The translations under genes were made by a program, and so were the position numbers. DNA of 64,000 nucleotides, from positions 1 through 64,000 of the forward strand of contig NZ_JAAXPA010000003.1 of the NCBI RefSeq assembly GCF_012396235.1. Direction: 5' to 3'. This document shows, in pieces, positions 33,802 to 41,789 of the stretch. The notes beneath the pieces are model-generated. The model was not told where the DNA came from and made no database searches. It saw nothing but the letters and a program-made list of their open reading frames with translations. Every line of letters starts with the position of its first letter. The stretch's first letter is position 1. This stretch comes from Rhodococcus opacus. GTDB taxonomy: Bacteria > Actinomycetota > Actinomycetes > Mycobacteriales > Mycobacteriaceae.

Positions 33802-34928
33802 CCACGGTCGCCGTCTGCGGTGGCGGCATCGGCGGACTCGCCACGGCGATCGCCCTCCGCAAGTTCGGTCTCGACGTCACGGTCTACGAGCAGACGAGGC
33901 AGTTCGCCCGCGTCGGCGCCGACATCAACCTCACCCCCAACGCGGTCCGGGCTCTCGACGGACTCGGCATCGGTCCGGCGATCCGCGAATCAGCCGCCCG
34001 GCCGCAGTTCCGGATCAGCCGCACGTGGGACACGGGAGCCGAAACGTCCCGGCTGCCGATGGGGGACAGCGCGGAACAGCAGTACGGCGCACCGCAGTTG
34101 ACCATGCACCGGGGCGACCTCATGACCGCGCTCGAGAACCGGCTGCCGTCGGGTGTCGTCGAAATGGGTCGCCGGGTCGGCGGCGTCGCCGACGGCCGCA
34201 TCGAGTTCACCGACGGCAGTTCGGTTTCCGCCGACGTGATCGTCGGCGCCGACGGCATTCACTCCGCGGTCCGGACCGCTCTCCTCGGGCGGGAACAGCC
34301 GACGTTCACCGGGGTCGTGGCGTTCCGCGCCGTCGTCCCCACCGAACGCGTCGGTGACCTGCCGAACCTCGACTGCTTCACCAAGTGGTGGGGGCCGAAT
34401 CCGTCGACGCAGATCGTGACGTTCCCCCTCAACCAGGGCAAGGACATCTTCGTCTTCGCCACCTGCGGCCAGGAGGAGTGGACCGAGGAATCGTGGACCA
34501 CACCCGGTTCCGTCACCGAACTGCGTGAGCTGTACCGTGACTTCCACCCCGAGGCGCGAGCCCTTCTCGACGCCTGCGACGACGTCCTGAAATCGGCTCT
34601 CTACGTTCGTGACCCGCTGGCATCGTGGACCGACGGGCGCGCCGTGCTCCTCGGCGACGCGGCACATCCGATGATGCCGTTCATGGCGCAGGGAGCCGGC
34701 ATGGCCATCGAAGACGCCGTCGTCCTGTCCCGCTGCCTGAGCCTGTTCGACGACCCCGCGGTCGCGCTGCAGGCTTACCAGGAGACGCGACTGCAGCGGA
34801 CCTCGCGCATCCAGCGCGGCTCCCGGTCCAACGAGTGGCTGAAGGTCGCAGGAAACGGCGACTGGGTCTACGAATACGACGCCTGGCACGTGCCGCTGGA
34901 GTTGGCCGCGGCCCGAACGGACGCGTGA
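33798..34928 (+). CDS. FAD-dependent aromatic monooxygenase (salicylate/6-hydroxynicotinate hydroxylase-like)
   Basis: This 376-residue class A flavin monooxygenase has GxGxxG in VAVCGGGIGGLATAIALRKF, the middle DG motif VGADGIHSAVRTALLG and the GD motif AVLLGDAAHPMMPFMAQGAG. NLTPNAVRALDGLGIG is typical of the salicylate/6-hydroxynicotinate 3-monooxygenase group. It should hydroxylate, possibly with decarboxylation, an aromatic acid to a diol that the extradiol enzyme could open. GTG 33798 overlaps the ThDP enzyme's stop; the next gene starts on the base after its own stop. Confidence 0.87.
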   Translation: MTTVAVCGGGIGGLATAIALRKFGLDVTVYEQTRQFARVGADINLTPNAVRALDGLGIGPAIRESAARPQFRISRTWDTGAETSRLPMGDSAEQQYGAPQLTMHRGDLMTALENRLPSGVVEMGRRVGGVADGRIEFTDGSSVSADVIVGADGIHSAVRTALLGREQPTFTGVVAFRAVVPTERVGDLPNLDCFTKWWGPNPSTQIVTFPLNQGKDIFVFATCGQEEWTEESWTTPGSVTELRELYRDFHPEARALLDACDDVLKSALYVRDPLASWTDGRAVLLGDAAHPMMPFMAQGAGMAIEDAVVLSRCLSLFDDPAVALQAYQETRLQRTSRIQRGSRSNEWLKVAGNGDWVYEYDAWHVPLELAAARTDA

Positions 34929-36077
34929 ATGGAACCTGTCGGCCGACGTCCGCTGTCGAGGCGGCGGGCGCTGGCCCTGCTGGGTTCCGCCGCCACTGCC
35001 GTCGCCGCGACGAGCTGCGCGTCCCACACCTCGGACGCGCAGCCGAGTGGTGTGACGCCACCGGACGCCTACGAGTTGTCCGGTGACGTCGACGGCTACG
35101 CAACCACGCTGATCCTGCTCGGCACGGCGGCCGGACCCATCGCCGTGCCGGGGCGGAGCGGCACGTCCAGTGTGCTCGTCGTCGGCGACAGACCGTATCT
35201 GATCGACGCGGGTCCGTGGTCGAGCCGAAAGCTGATCCAGGCCGGTATCGCCGCGGATTCGCTCGGTGGCGTCTTCGTCACGCACATGCACAGCGATCAC
35301 ATCGCCGATCTGTTCAACGTCTTCTGGCTGCCGGGCGGGACACCGTCGTACACATTCCGCAACGTGGTGCCGGTGTACGGCCCGGGGTCGGCGGGCAGAC
35401 TGTCGGCACCGCGTGGCGGCCAGAGTATTCCGATCCAGAGTCCGGCGTCGCCGGCACCCGGACTCACCGATCTGTTCGCGGGCGTACTCGACGCATTCGC
35501 CTACGACATCAACATTCGCAACGTCGAAAAGGGCGCCCACTCCGATTACGGGCAGCGGCTGTCGCTGCACGATGTACTGCCACCGGAGTCGGCGGGTGCG
35601 TCCGCCGACAACACGGCGCCGGAGATGGAGCCGTTCCCGGTGTTCGAAGACGACCGGGTCCGGGTCACCGCGACACTGGTTCCGCACGGCCCGGTCTACC
35701 CCTCGCTGGCCTACCGGTTCGACACGGAGGACGGTGCGGTCACGTTCTCCGGCGACACCGCGAAGTCGCCGAACGTGGTTCGACTCGCCCGGGGATCCGA
35801 CATCCTCGTCCACGAGGTGATCGACGTCGACTTCTACGCTCAGACTTCGGGTTCCGCACTGGTCGAGCACATGATCCAGGCGCACACCACCGCGCAGGAC
35901 GTCGGGCGCGTCGCCACCGATGCGGATGTCCGTCAGGTGGTGCTCTCCCACATCGGGCCGGGCGACCCCCGGCAGATCACCGACGACCAGTGGGAACGAG
36001 GCGTGAAGTCCACGTTCGCCGGCACCGTGACCGTCGGGCACGACCTCGTCCGGATCGGCGTCGGGCAACGCCGGTAG
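34929..36077 (+). CDS. Exported metallo-beta-lactamase-fold hydrolase
   Basis: This 382-residue protein has an N-terminal twin-arginine-like signal, RRPLSRRRALALLGSAAT, ending near a cysteine (AATSCAS), so a Tat-exported lipoprotein is possible. The metallo-beta-lactamase signature HMHSDHIADL and downstream FSGDTAKSPN and LSHIGPGDP supply a two-metal site. It resembles arylsulfatase/RNase Z-like MBL enzymes. An exported enzyme at the end of a cytosolic catabolic operon suggests extracytoplasmic release of the substrate from an ester or conjugate. Confidence 0.8.
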   Translation: MEPVGRRPLSRRRALALLGSAATAVAATSCASHTSDAQPSGVTPPDAYELSGDVDGYATTLILLGTAAGPIAVPGRSGTSSVLVVGDRPYLIDAGPWSSRKLIQAGIAADSLGGVFVTHMHSDHIADLFNVFWLPGGTPSYTFRNVVPVYGPGSAGRLSAPRGGQSIPIQSPASPAPGLTDLFAGVLDAFAYDINIRNVEKGAHSDYGQRLSLHDVLPPESAGASADNTAPEMEPFPVFEDDRVRVTATLVPHGPVYPSLAYRFDTEDGAVTFSGDTAKSPNVVRLARGSDILVHEVIDVDFYAQTSGSALVEHMIQAHTTAQDVGRVATDADVRQVVLSHIGPGDPRQITDDQWERGVKSTFAGTVTVGHDLVRIGVGQRR

Positions 36078-36165
36078 CGCCATCGCGTACCCGCAGGATC
36101 TTGCGCGCCGCCGCTGTCCCGAGAAGGCTTGTCCTCACGACACCGTGACGTGATCGGAGCCAGGG

Positions 36166-36900
36166 ATGGACACCACGATTACCGAGATCGCTCCCGACAT
36201 CTACCGGCTGTCCACGTATCTGGACGAGCCCAACCTGATCATGAACCAGTTCCTCGTCGACGGTGAGGAACCGCTGCTGTTCCACACCGGTCAGCGTGCG
36301 CTGTTCCCGTCCGTGTCCGCGGCGGTCGGCCGGCTGATTCCTCTCGACAGGCTGCGGTGGATCACGTTCGGGCACGTGGAGGCCGACGAGTGCGGTGCGA
36401 TGAACTCGTGGCTGGCGGCCGCGCCGAACGCCGAGGTCGCGCACGGGGCGATGGGTTGCTTCGTGCAGGTCAACGACCTCGCCGATCGCATGCCGCGTCC
36501 CCTGCAGTACGGCGACGTGATGGAGACGGGCACCAGGCGGGTCCGTCACCTCGACACTCCGCATGTTCCGCACGGGTGGGATGCCGGGCTGGTTTTCGAG
36601 GAGACGACGCAGACGCTGTTCTGCGGTGACCTGTTCACCGCATTCGGGCATCATCCGCCTGCCACGGAGGAGGAGATCGTCGGCCCGGCCATCGCGGCCG
36701 AGGACATGGGGAACGCGACGTGCCTGTCACCGGCGCTCGGGCCCACGATCCGGGGACTCGCCGATCTGGAACCCCTGCTGCTGGCGCCGATGCATGCGCC
36801 GGTGTTCACCGGTGACTGCGTGCAGAGTCTGCACGACCTCGCACAGGCGTACGAGGAGCGGCTCGCGGCCGAGACCGTGCGGTACCGCGAAGCGGAGTAG
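36166..36900 (+). CDS. MBL-fold oxygen-binding (ODP-like) protein
   Basis: This 244-residue protein resembles the diiron domain of A-type flavoproteins. The metal motif appears as FGHVEADECG (H-x-E-x-D-E), with LDTPHVPHGWD and FCGDLFTAFG following. No flavodoxin domain is attached. Such stand-alone domains may reduce or sense O2 or NO, or act as esterases. It is 88 bases after the exported MBL gene and 110 before the Rieske operon, so it may have its own promoter. Confidence 0.75.
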   Translation: MDTTITEIAPDIYRLSTYLDEPNLIMNQFLVDGEEPLLFHTGQRALFPSVSAAVGRLIPLDRLRWITFGHVEADECGAMNSWLAAAPNAEVAHGAMGCFVQVNDLADRMPRPLQYGDVMETGTRRVRHLDTPHVPHGWDAGLVFEETTQTLFCGDLFTAFGHHPPATEEEIVGPAIAAEDMGNATCLSPALGPTIRGLADLEPLLLAPMHAPVFTGDCVQSLHDLAQAYEERLAAETVRYREAE

Positions 36901-36949
36901 CTCGACCTGTGTTCGACAGATTTCCCCTGAACTGTGGCGCACGATACAT

Positions 36950-36976
36950 CTTAGTGCTAAATTATTGAGCACTAAG
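36950..36976. promoter_or_regulatory. Best MarR-type operator: perfect 9-9-9 inverted repeat
   Basis: CTTAGTGCT, a 9-base A/T-rich spacer AAATTATTG, and AGCACTAAG form a perfect inverted repeat 34 bases before the reductase start at 37011. Related sites at 25247, 28336, 40512 and 41022 share the left arm and the AA...TTG-like spacer. This is the reference copy of the motif. Confidence 0.75.
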
Positions 36977-37010
36977 GAACTACGCCTTCGGTTGAGCCTG
37001 GGAGTGAGCG

Positions 37011-37970
37011 ATGACAACAGACGCAGACACCGTCCCCATGATGGTGCGTCAGATGCGGGTCGAGTCCGCGGGCGTGGTCTCGCTTCGCCTCGAACGACAG
37101 GACGGCGGCGCGGTCGACCAGTGGACGCCCGGCGCCCACCTGGATCTGCACCTGAACCGCGGGACCGTCCGCCAGTACTCCCTCTGCGGAGACCCGGACG
37201 ACAAGACCGGGTACCGCGTCGCGATCCTCCACGAGGTGACCGGCCGAGGCGGCTCCCGGCACGTCCACGAGACGCTGCGGCCCGGCGACAGCCTGTCGGT
37301 GAGCGCGCCTCGCAACAACTTCGAACTCCTGCCGTCGCCGCGCTACGTGTTCATCGCCGGCGGCATCGGCATCACGCCGATCCTCGCGATGATCGGTGAA
37401 GCCCAACGCATGGGCGCCGAATGGGAACTGCACTACGGCGGCCGCGCCCGCGCGTCGATGGCGTTCCTCGACGAACTGTCCGGATGCGGCGACCGCGTGC
37501 ACGTCGTCACCGAGGAAACCGAGGGCATCCTCGATTTGGCCGACATCCTCGGTACCGCCCGCGAGGAGACGCTCGTCTACGCCTGCGGCCCCGAGGGACT
37601 GCTCGGCGCGGTCGAGGGGTTCGCCGGCTCCTGGCCGGACGGCACGATCCGGCTCGAGCGGTTCAAGGCGAAGGAGATCCCCGCCGACACCCTCGCCGGT
37701 GATCGCCCCGTCCGCGTGATCTGCGAACGATCCGGCATCTCGGCCACCGTCGCCCGGGACCGGACCATCCTCGACACCCTCGAGGAATCCGGCGTCGACG
37801 TCCCCAACTCCTGCCGCGAAGGCATCTGCGGGACGTGCGAAACCCGCGTCCTCGCCGGCACCCCCGACCACCGCGACTCCCTGCTCTCCAGCTCCGAGCA
37901 GGAGTCCGGCACCACCATCATGATCTGCGTTTCCCGCGCCCGCTCCGACGAGCTCGTGCTGGATCTCTAG
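37011..37970 (+). CDS. Rieske oxygenase reductase component (PDR/VanB family)
   Basis: This 319-residue reductase has an N-terminal FMN/ferredoxin-reductase domain (RQYSLCGDP for flavin, IAGGIGITPILAMI for NAD). A C-terminal plant-type [2Fe-2S] domain has cysteines 268, 273, 276 (CREGICGTC) and 306. It passes electrons from NAD(P)H to the terminal oxygenase at 38197. The domain order matches phthalate dioxygenase reductase and VanB. It leads a three-gene operon with a small helical protein and the oxygenase. Confidence 0.92.
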   Translation: MTTDADTVPMMVRQMRVESAGVVSLRLERQDGGAVDQWTPGAHLDLHLNRGTVRQYSLCGDPDDKTGYRVAILHEVTGRGGSRHVHETLRPGDSLSVSAPRNNFELLPSPRYVFIAGGIGITPILAMIGEAQRMGAEWELHYGGRARASMAFLDELSGCGDRVHVVTEETEGILDLADILGTAREETLVYACGPEGLLGAVEGFAGSWPDGTIRLERFKAKEIPADTLAGDRPVRVICERSGISATVARDRTILDTLEESGVDVPNSCREGICGTCETRVLAGTPDHRDSLLSSSEQESGTTIMICVSRARSDELVLDL

Positions 37971-37982
37971 AAGGGAAGAACC

Positions 37983-38195
37983 ATGAGCCTGTATCTGCAA
38001 CCACGCCAGTCCGGCACGGCACCCACCCCGTACGAACGGAAGCTGGCCGGTGCGATCGAAGAGGTCTTCGGCACCGGTGTGCACCACCTCGAAGGCCTGG
38101 TGAAGGGTTTGAACGCCCTCGGCATCCACAGTCCCGGCGGCGACGCCTGGACCACCGACACTTTCACGGACGAGATCCGACGGATGGGGGCCTGA
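37983..38195 (+). CDS. Small protein with a recombinase-like HTH segment
   Basis: This 70-residue protein sits between reductase and oxygenase, with 12- and 1-base gaps. The second half, LVKGLNALGIHSPGGDAWTT followed by DTFTDEIRRMG, has the pattern LN-x2-GI-x-(S/T)P-x-G-x2-W that occurs in the helix-turn-helix of serine recombinases. No catalytic domain is present. Its tight placement suggests it is a conserved accessory or regulatory subunit of the oxygenase rather than a recombinase. AAGGGAAGAACC precedes ATG 37983. Confidence 0.75.
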   Translation: MSLYLQPRQSGTAPTPYERKLAGAIEEVFGTGVHHLEGLVKGLNALGIHSPGGDAWTTDTFTDEIRRMGA

Positions 38196-38196
38196 C

Positions 38197-39228
38197 ATGG
38201 TGAACCGACTGCACAAGGCGGCACTGACCGGCGACGAGATCTTCGCGACCGGGATGCGCGACCAGTGGCACGCGGTGTGCCCGTCCGACTTCGTCGCGCG
38301 CGGCGACATGAAGAAGGTGCGCCGCCTCGGCGAGGACTGGCTGCTGTTCCGTCAGTCCGACGGCACCCTCCGCATGCTCGCCGACCGCTGCCCGCACCGC
38401 GGCGCCCCGCTGTCGCAGGGCCAGCACCTCGGCGATCGCGTCGCCTGCCAGTACCACGGCGTGCAGGTGGACGGCGGCGGCACCGTCGTCTCCGTCCCCG
38501 GAATGCCCGGCTGCAACCTCGAGGGCAAGCGGCTCGTCACCAGCCTCCCCGTGCAGGAAGTGGCCGGCGCCGTGCTCGCCTGGTTCGGCACCGACCCCGA
38601 CGCCGAACCCGCGCCACTCGAACTGCCCGAGCGTCTCACCGACGACGGCATCTCGCACTTCCTCTGCTACGCGGAGTGGAAGGCGCCGTGGCGGTTCACT
38701 CTGGAGAACCTGCTCGACCCGATGCACGGAGCGTTCCTGCACCGCGAATCGCATTCGATGTTCGGCGGCGAGACGTCCGCGAAGTTCCGGATCCGCGAAA
38801 CCGATCGCGGGTTCTTCTTCGAGAAGACCGACCAGCGGGGTGTGAACTTCGATTGGGTCGAATTCTGCCGGACCGGCATCGACTGGGTGGACCTCGAGAT
38901 CCCGTACCCGCCGACCGCGGGCCCGGGTGGCTCGTTCGGCATCGTCGGCATGGGAACGCCGATCGACGCCGAGACGACCGCGGTGTTCTTCTGGCGGTAC
39001 CGCCAGGTCGAGGGCTGGGAACGCGACGTCTGGCGGTTCCTGTACCGCACCAAGCTCGAGGAGCGGCACTGGGTGGTGCTCGAGCAGGACCGCACCATGC
39101 TCGAGGCGATGGCATTCGACGCGGACCAGGCGGAGAACCTGTACCAGCACGACCTCGGCGTCATCCGGCTCCGCCGGCTCTACCGGGCGCAGGCCGAGGC
39201 CCAGGCGAAGGCACTTCAGCAGGCGTAA
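38197..39228 (+). CDS. Rieske non-haem iron oxygenase, terminal component
   Basis: This 343-residue alpha-only oxygenase has the Rieske ligands C65, H67, C84 and H87 (CPHRG, CQYHG). The mononuclear iron site lies in ENLLDPMHGAFLH, with bridging-type D174 and ligands H177 and H182. Length and two-component layout resemble vanillate O-demethylase and phthalate-type oxygenases, so hydroxylation or O-/N-demethylation of an aromatic acid is likely. No beta subunit or separate ferredoxin is encoded. Confidence 0.92.
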   Translation: MVNRLHKAALTGDEIFATGMRDQWHAVCPSDFVARGDMKKVRRLGEDWLLFRQSDGTLRMLADRCPHRGAPLSQGQHLGDRVACQYHGVQVDGGGTVVSVPGMPGCNLEGKRLVTSLPVQEVAGAVLAWFGTDPDAEPAPLELPERLTDDGISHFLCYAEWKAPWRFTLENLLDPMHGAFLHRESHSMFGGETSAKFRIRETDRGFFFEKTDQRGVNFDWVEFCRTGIDWVDLEIPYPPTAGPGGSFGIVGMGTPIDAETTAVFFWRYRQVEGWERDVWRFLYRTKLEERHWVVLEQDRTMLEAMAFDADQAENLYQHDLGVIRLRRLYRAQAEAQAKALQQA

Positions 39229-39238
39229 GGTCGCGCGG

Positions 39239-39261
39239 GTTGACGTGAATGAAATGTCAAC
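39239..39261. promoter_or_regulatory. Inverted repeat GTTGAC-N11-GTCAAC upstream of TetR gene
   Basis: Perfect 6-bp arms with an 11-base spacer lie 60 bases before the TetR start at 39321 and 10 bases after the oxygenase stop. The size and position fit an autoregulatory TetR operator. Confidence 0.5.
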
Positions 39262-39320
39262 CAAGAATGTGTGACGGCCGACACGTCGGGCGCCGGCCGG
39301 GGTACGAGGAGGCGCGAGCG

Positions 39321-39938
39321 GTGCTTACGAACGGTGACGATCGAGGTCGGCTCGCGTTGGTCGAAGCGGCGGGGCGGTGCTTCGCCGAACTGGGATACGA
39401 GCGCACCTCCGAGGCGGTCATCGCCGCTGCCGCCGGGGTGTCGCAGGCCGAATTCTCCGCCCGGTTCGCGTCCCGCGACGACGCGTTCCGTGCCGTCGCC
39501 GCCGCGGTCTTCGACACGTTCGTCGAGGCTCAGCGCATCCCGGTCCCGCCGGACGCGGACCCGCGCACCGTCCTGCGCGCGGCCACCGCGGCGTTCATCG
39601 AGACCGTCTACAGCAGCGGACGCCTGTTCACGATGATCGAGGACCGCGCCGCCGTCGACCCCGTGATCGGGGAACAGCTCGAGGCGGCACACAACCGGAT
39701 CCTCGGCCGGTACATCCGATTCATCGAACGGCTCAACCAGGCCGGGATCGCGACGCCGTGCGCCGAACCCGCCCAACTCGCCCGCAAACTGTCCGAGGCG
39801 CAGTGGACGGGTGCGGCGCGCCTGATCGGTGCATCGCAGGACGAGCAGCGACGCTTCATCGTGGAGATGACGGCGGCATCCGAACGGTTCATCGGATTCG
39901 GTGAGGTCGCCGATCTGACCTCCCGCGCGGCCAGCTGA
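39321..39938 (+). CDS. TetR-family transcriptional regulator
   Basis: This protein of about 205 residues has an N-terminal HTH, ELGYERTSEAVIAAAAGVSQ followed by AEFSARF, in the TetR arrangement, then a helical ligand domain. GTG 39321 is chosen because GAGGAGG lies at ideal spacing upstream; an earlier ATG (39249) falls inside the inverted repeat. It follows the Rieske operon on the same strand and converges on marR, whose stop is 10 bases away. It may be a second regulator of the catabolic island. Confidence 0.85.
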   Translation: MLTNGDDRGRLALVEAAGRCFAELGYERTSEAVIAAAAGVSQAEFSARFASRDDAFRAVAAAVFDTFVEAQRIPVPPDADPRTVLRAATAAFIETVYSSGRLFTMIEDRAAVDPVIGEQLEAAHNRILGRYIRFIERLNQAGIATPCAEPAQLARKLSEAQWTGAARLIGASQDEQRRFIVEMTAASERFIGFGEVADLTSRAAS

Positions 39939-39947
39939 TCTATCCGC

Positions 39948-40475
39948 TCAGGCGGTGGGGGCCTGGTTCTCGACGATCGAGTGCTCGAGCTTGCGGAGCA
40001 ATTCGGCCAACGCCGCCTGATCGTCCTTCGACATCCCGCTGAGGATCTGCGACTCGTTGGCGAAGTGGGCCTCCGCGACCTTCTCGATCACCCGCAGGCC
40101 CTCGTCGGTGAGTTGCGCGTGCACGATGCGGCGGTCCTCGGCGTCGCGCTCGCGCTGCACGAGTCCCGCCTTCTCGAGTCGGTCGACGCGCAGCGTGACA
40201 CCGCCCGTGGTGACGAGCGCGGATTCCGCCAGCTGTCCGGACGTCATCCGGTACGGCGGACCCGAACGTCGGAGGGCGGCCAGGACGTCGAACGACGCCA
40301 TGTTGATGCCGTGTTCCTCGAACACGGCGGCGAGGGACGATTGGTAGCGCAGATACGAACGGTGCAGGCGGCCCAGCACTTTCAGTGGACTCACATCCAG
40401 GTCGGGCCACTGGTGGGCCCACTGGTCGACGATGTCGTCGACGGCATCGCGATCTGGAACGGGGCGTTGCGTCAC
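39948..40475 (-). CDS. MarR-family transcriptional regulator of the catabolic island
   Basis: This 175-residue winged-helix regulator has RMTSGQLAESALVTTGGVTL as recognition region, then RVDRLEKAGLVQRERDAEDRR as the wing. GTG 40475 is chosen because AGGAGG sits seven bases upstream; longer starts at 40508 and 40538 would overlap the operator. It has the motif TTTAGTACC-AAGATATCG in front of its own gene. The same motif lies before four other units here. MarR proteins usually release DNA on binding a phenolic or CoA-thioester ligand, so it is the likely master regulator. Confidence 0.87.
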   Translation of the reverse strand: MTQRPVPDRDAVDDIVDQWAHQWPDLDVSPLKVLGRLHRSYLRYQSSLAAVFEEHGINMASFDVLAALRRSGPPYRMTSGQLAESALVTTGGVTLRVDRLEKAGLVQRERDAEDRRIVHAQLTDEGLRVIEKVAEAHFANESQILSGMSKDDQAALAELLRKLEHSIVENQAPTA

Positions 40476-40511
40476 CGGGCGCACCTCCTGAATCCTCGAG
40501 GGTCTCATCTG

Positions 40512-40538
40512 TTTAGTACCAAGATATCGAACGAGCAT
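40512..40538. promoter_or_regulatory. Candidate MarR operator upstream of marR
   Basis: TTTAGTACC and spacer AAGATATCG match the left half and spacer of the site at 28336; the right arm (AACGAGCAT) is weak. It lies about 37 bases upstream of the chosen marR start and implies autoregulation. Confidence 0.55.
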
Positions 40539-40551
40539 AAGTGACGGCGAC

Positions 40552-40597
40552 GCGCCGCGGGTCCCCGTCCATTTCTCGGAACGGGGACCCGCGGCGC
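40552..40597 (-). terminator. Strong terminator hairpin after ridA
   Basis: Perfect 17-bp arms (GCGCCGCGGGTCCCCGT and complement) surround a 12-base loop. It lies 19 bases beyond the ridA stop on the minus strand and upstream of the marR promoter, insulating the two units. Confidence 0.8.
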
Positions 40598-40615
40598 TGC
40601 CGGACAGGTGCGCTG

Positions 40616-40981
40616 TCAGCGTCCCCCGACCGCCGCGACGGCGTCGATCTCGGCGATGGCGCCGTAGGGGAGGCTGCTGACCTCGAGGAACGTGCGCGCG
40701 GGGCGCGGTTCGTCGAAGATGCGCTCGAACTGGCGGTTCGCCTCCTCGCGCAACGACAGGTCGGTGACGTAGTAGGTGAGCTTGACGACGTCCTTCAGCT
40801 GTCCGCCGACGGTGGCGAGGCGATCGACCATGCGGTCCACGGCGGCGTCGAGCGCCTCGGTGCGGCCGGGGACGGCGGTGCCCTCGGCATCGACGGACAG
40901 TGCGCCGGAGACGAACGCGAGTCCGCCCGCGACCACGGCCGGGCTGTAGGGGTGGTGGGTGGTGACTTCGGTGAGGGACAT
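40616..40981 (-). CDS. RidA/YjgF family protein (deaminase-like)
   Basis: This 121-residue protein has the Rid-family core GGLAFVSGALSVDAEG, a central helix and RTFLEVSSLPYGAIAEIDAVA. The Arg that binds substrate carboxylates is present in PARTFLEV. Family members hydrolyse reactive imines/enamines, and some are 2-aminomuconate deaminases in ring-cleavage pathways. The site TTAGCGCTAA at 41023 ties it to the catabolic island. ATG 40981 follows GAGAAAGCGAGCC. It is divergent from the UdgX gene. Confidence 0.87.
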   Translation of the reverse strand: MSLTEVTTHHPYSPAVVAGGLAFVSGALSVDAEGTAVPGRTEALDAAVDRMVDRLATVGGQLKDVVKLTYYVTDLSLREEANRQFERIFDEPRPARTFLEVSSLPYGAIAEIDAVAAVGGR

Positions 40982-41021
40982 GGAGGCTCGCTTTCTCGGT
41001 GGGCTTCTCCGGTGATTATAT

Positions 41022-41048
41022 CTTAGCGCTAAACTAATTGACAGTGTT
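41022..41048. promoter_or_regulatory. Candidate MarR operator upstream of ridA
   Basis: CTTAGCGCT followed by AAACTAATT holds the perfect palindrome TTAGCGCTAA (41023-41032), identical to that at 28337-28346. The right arm is degenerate. It is 41 bases upstream of the ridA start. The divergent UdgX start (41087) is close enough to be affected. Confidence 0.55.
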
Positions 41049-41086
41049 GTGCGAATGAAGCTCCGCCCGACGGGTACTCGACGCAC

Positions 41087-41737
41087 ATGTCACGCGCCAC
41101 GAAGCCCTCGGCCGCACCGTTCGTGCCGAACACCGTCGACCTCGACGCGTTGTCCCACGCGGCGGACGGATGCCACGGCTGCGATCTGTACCGCGACGCC
41201 GAGCACACCGTCTTCGGCGCGGGCAGGCGATCCGCGCGGATGATGCTCGTCGGCGAACAGCCGGGCGATCAGGAAGACCGCGCCGGTGAACCGTTCGTCG
41301 GCCCGGCGGGAAAGCTTCTGAACAAGGCGCTCGACGCGGCGGGCATCGACCGGAACCTCACGTACGTCACCAACGCGGTCAAACACTTCAAGTTCGTCCC
41401 CGCCGAACGCGGCAAGCGCCGAATCCACAAGAAGCCGAACCGCACCGAGATCGTCGCGTGCCGGCCGTGGCTGATCGCCGAACTGGCGGCGGTGCAACCC
41501 GACGTCCTCGTGTGCCTCGGGGCCACCGCCGCGCAGGCATTGCTCGGCCCGTCGTTCCGGCTCACCGAACACCGCGGAGAGTTACTGCACCTCGACGGCG
41601 AGGTGGACGTCGACGTGGATCCGGACGTCTTCGCGACGATCCACCCGTCCGCCGTGCTCCGCGGACCGTCGGAGGATCGGGACGACGCGTTCGACGCCCT
41701 CGTCGCCGATCTGACGAAGGCCGCCGCCGCCCTGTGA
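41087..41737 (+). CDS. udgX: UdgX-type uracil-DNA glycosylase/crosslinking protein
   Basis: This 216-residue family 4-like uracil-DNA glycosylase has LVGEQPGDQEDRAGEPFVGP as motif A. The UdgX-specific loop is KRRIHKK, with H114 corresponding to the histidine that becomes covalently linked to the deoxyribose after uracil removal in the M. smegmatis protein. Cysteines C29 and C32 and later Cys residues fit the [4Fe-4S] cluster. It has no functional tie to the neighbouring catabolic genes; ridA is divergent. Confidence 0.9.
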   Translation: MSRATKPSAAPFVPNTVDLDALSHAADGCHGCDLYRDAEHTVFGAGRRSARMMLVGEQPGDQEDRAGEPFVGPAGKLLNKALDAAGIDRNLTYVTNAVKHFKFVPAERGKRRIHKKPNRTEIVACRPWLIAELAAVQPDVLVCLGATAAQALLGPSFRLTEHRGELLHLDGEVDVDVDPDVFATIHPSAVLRGPSEDRDDAFDALVADLTKAAAAL

Positions 41738-41789
41738 TCAACCAGCCGAATGTCTGGCGCGACGGACCGCCGAGGACGAGATTGTCTTC

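Noticed and set aside
37983-38195. Calling the 70-residue protein a site-specific recombinase
   Set aside because: Only the HTH-like segment resembles recombinases; there is no catalytic serine or tyrosine domain.
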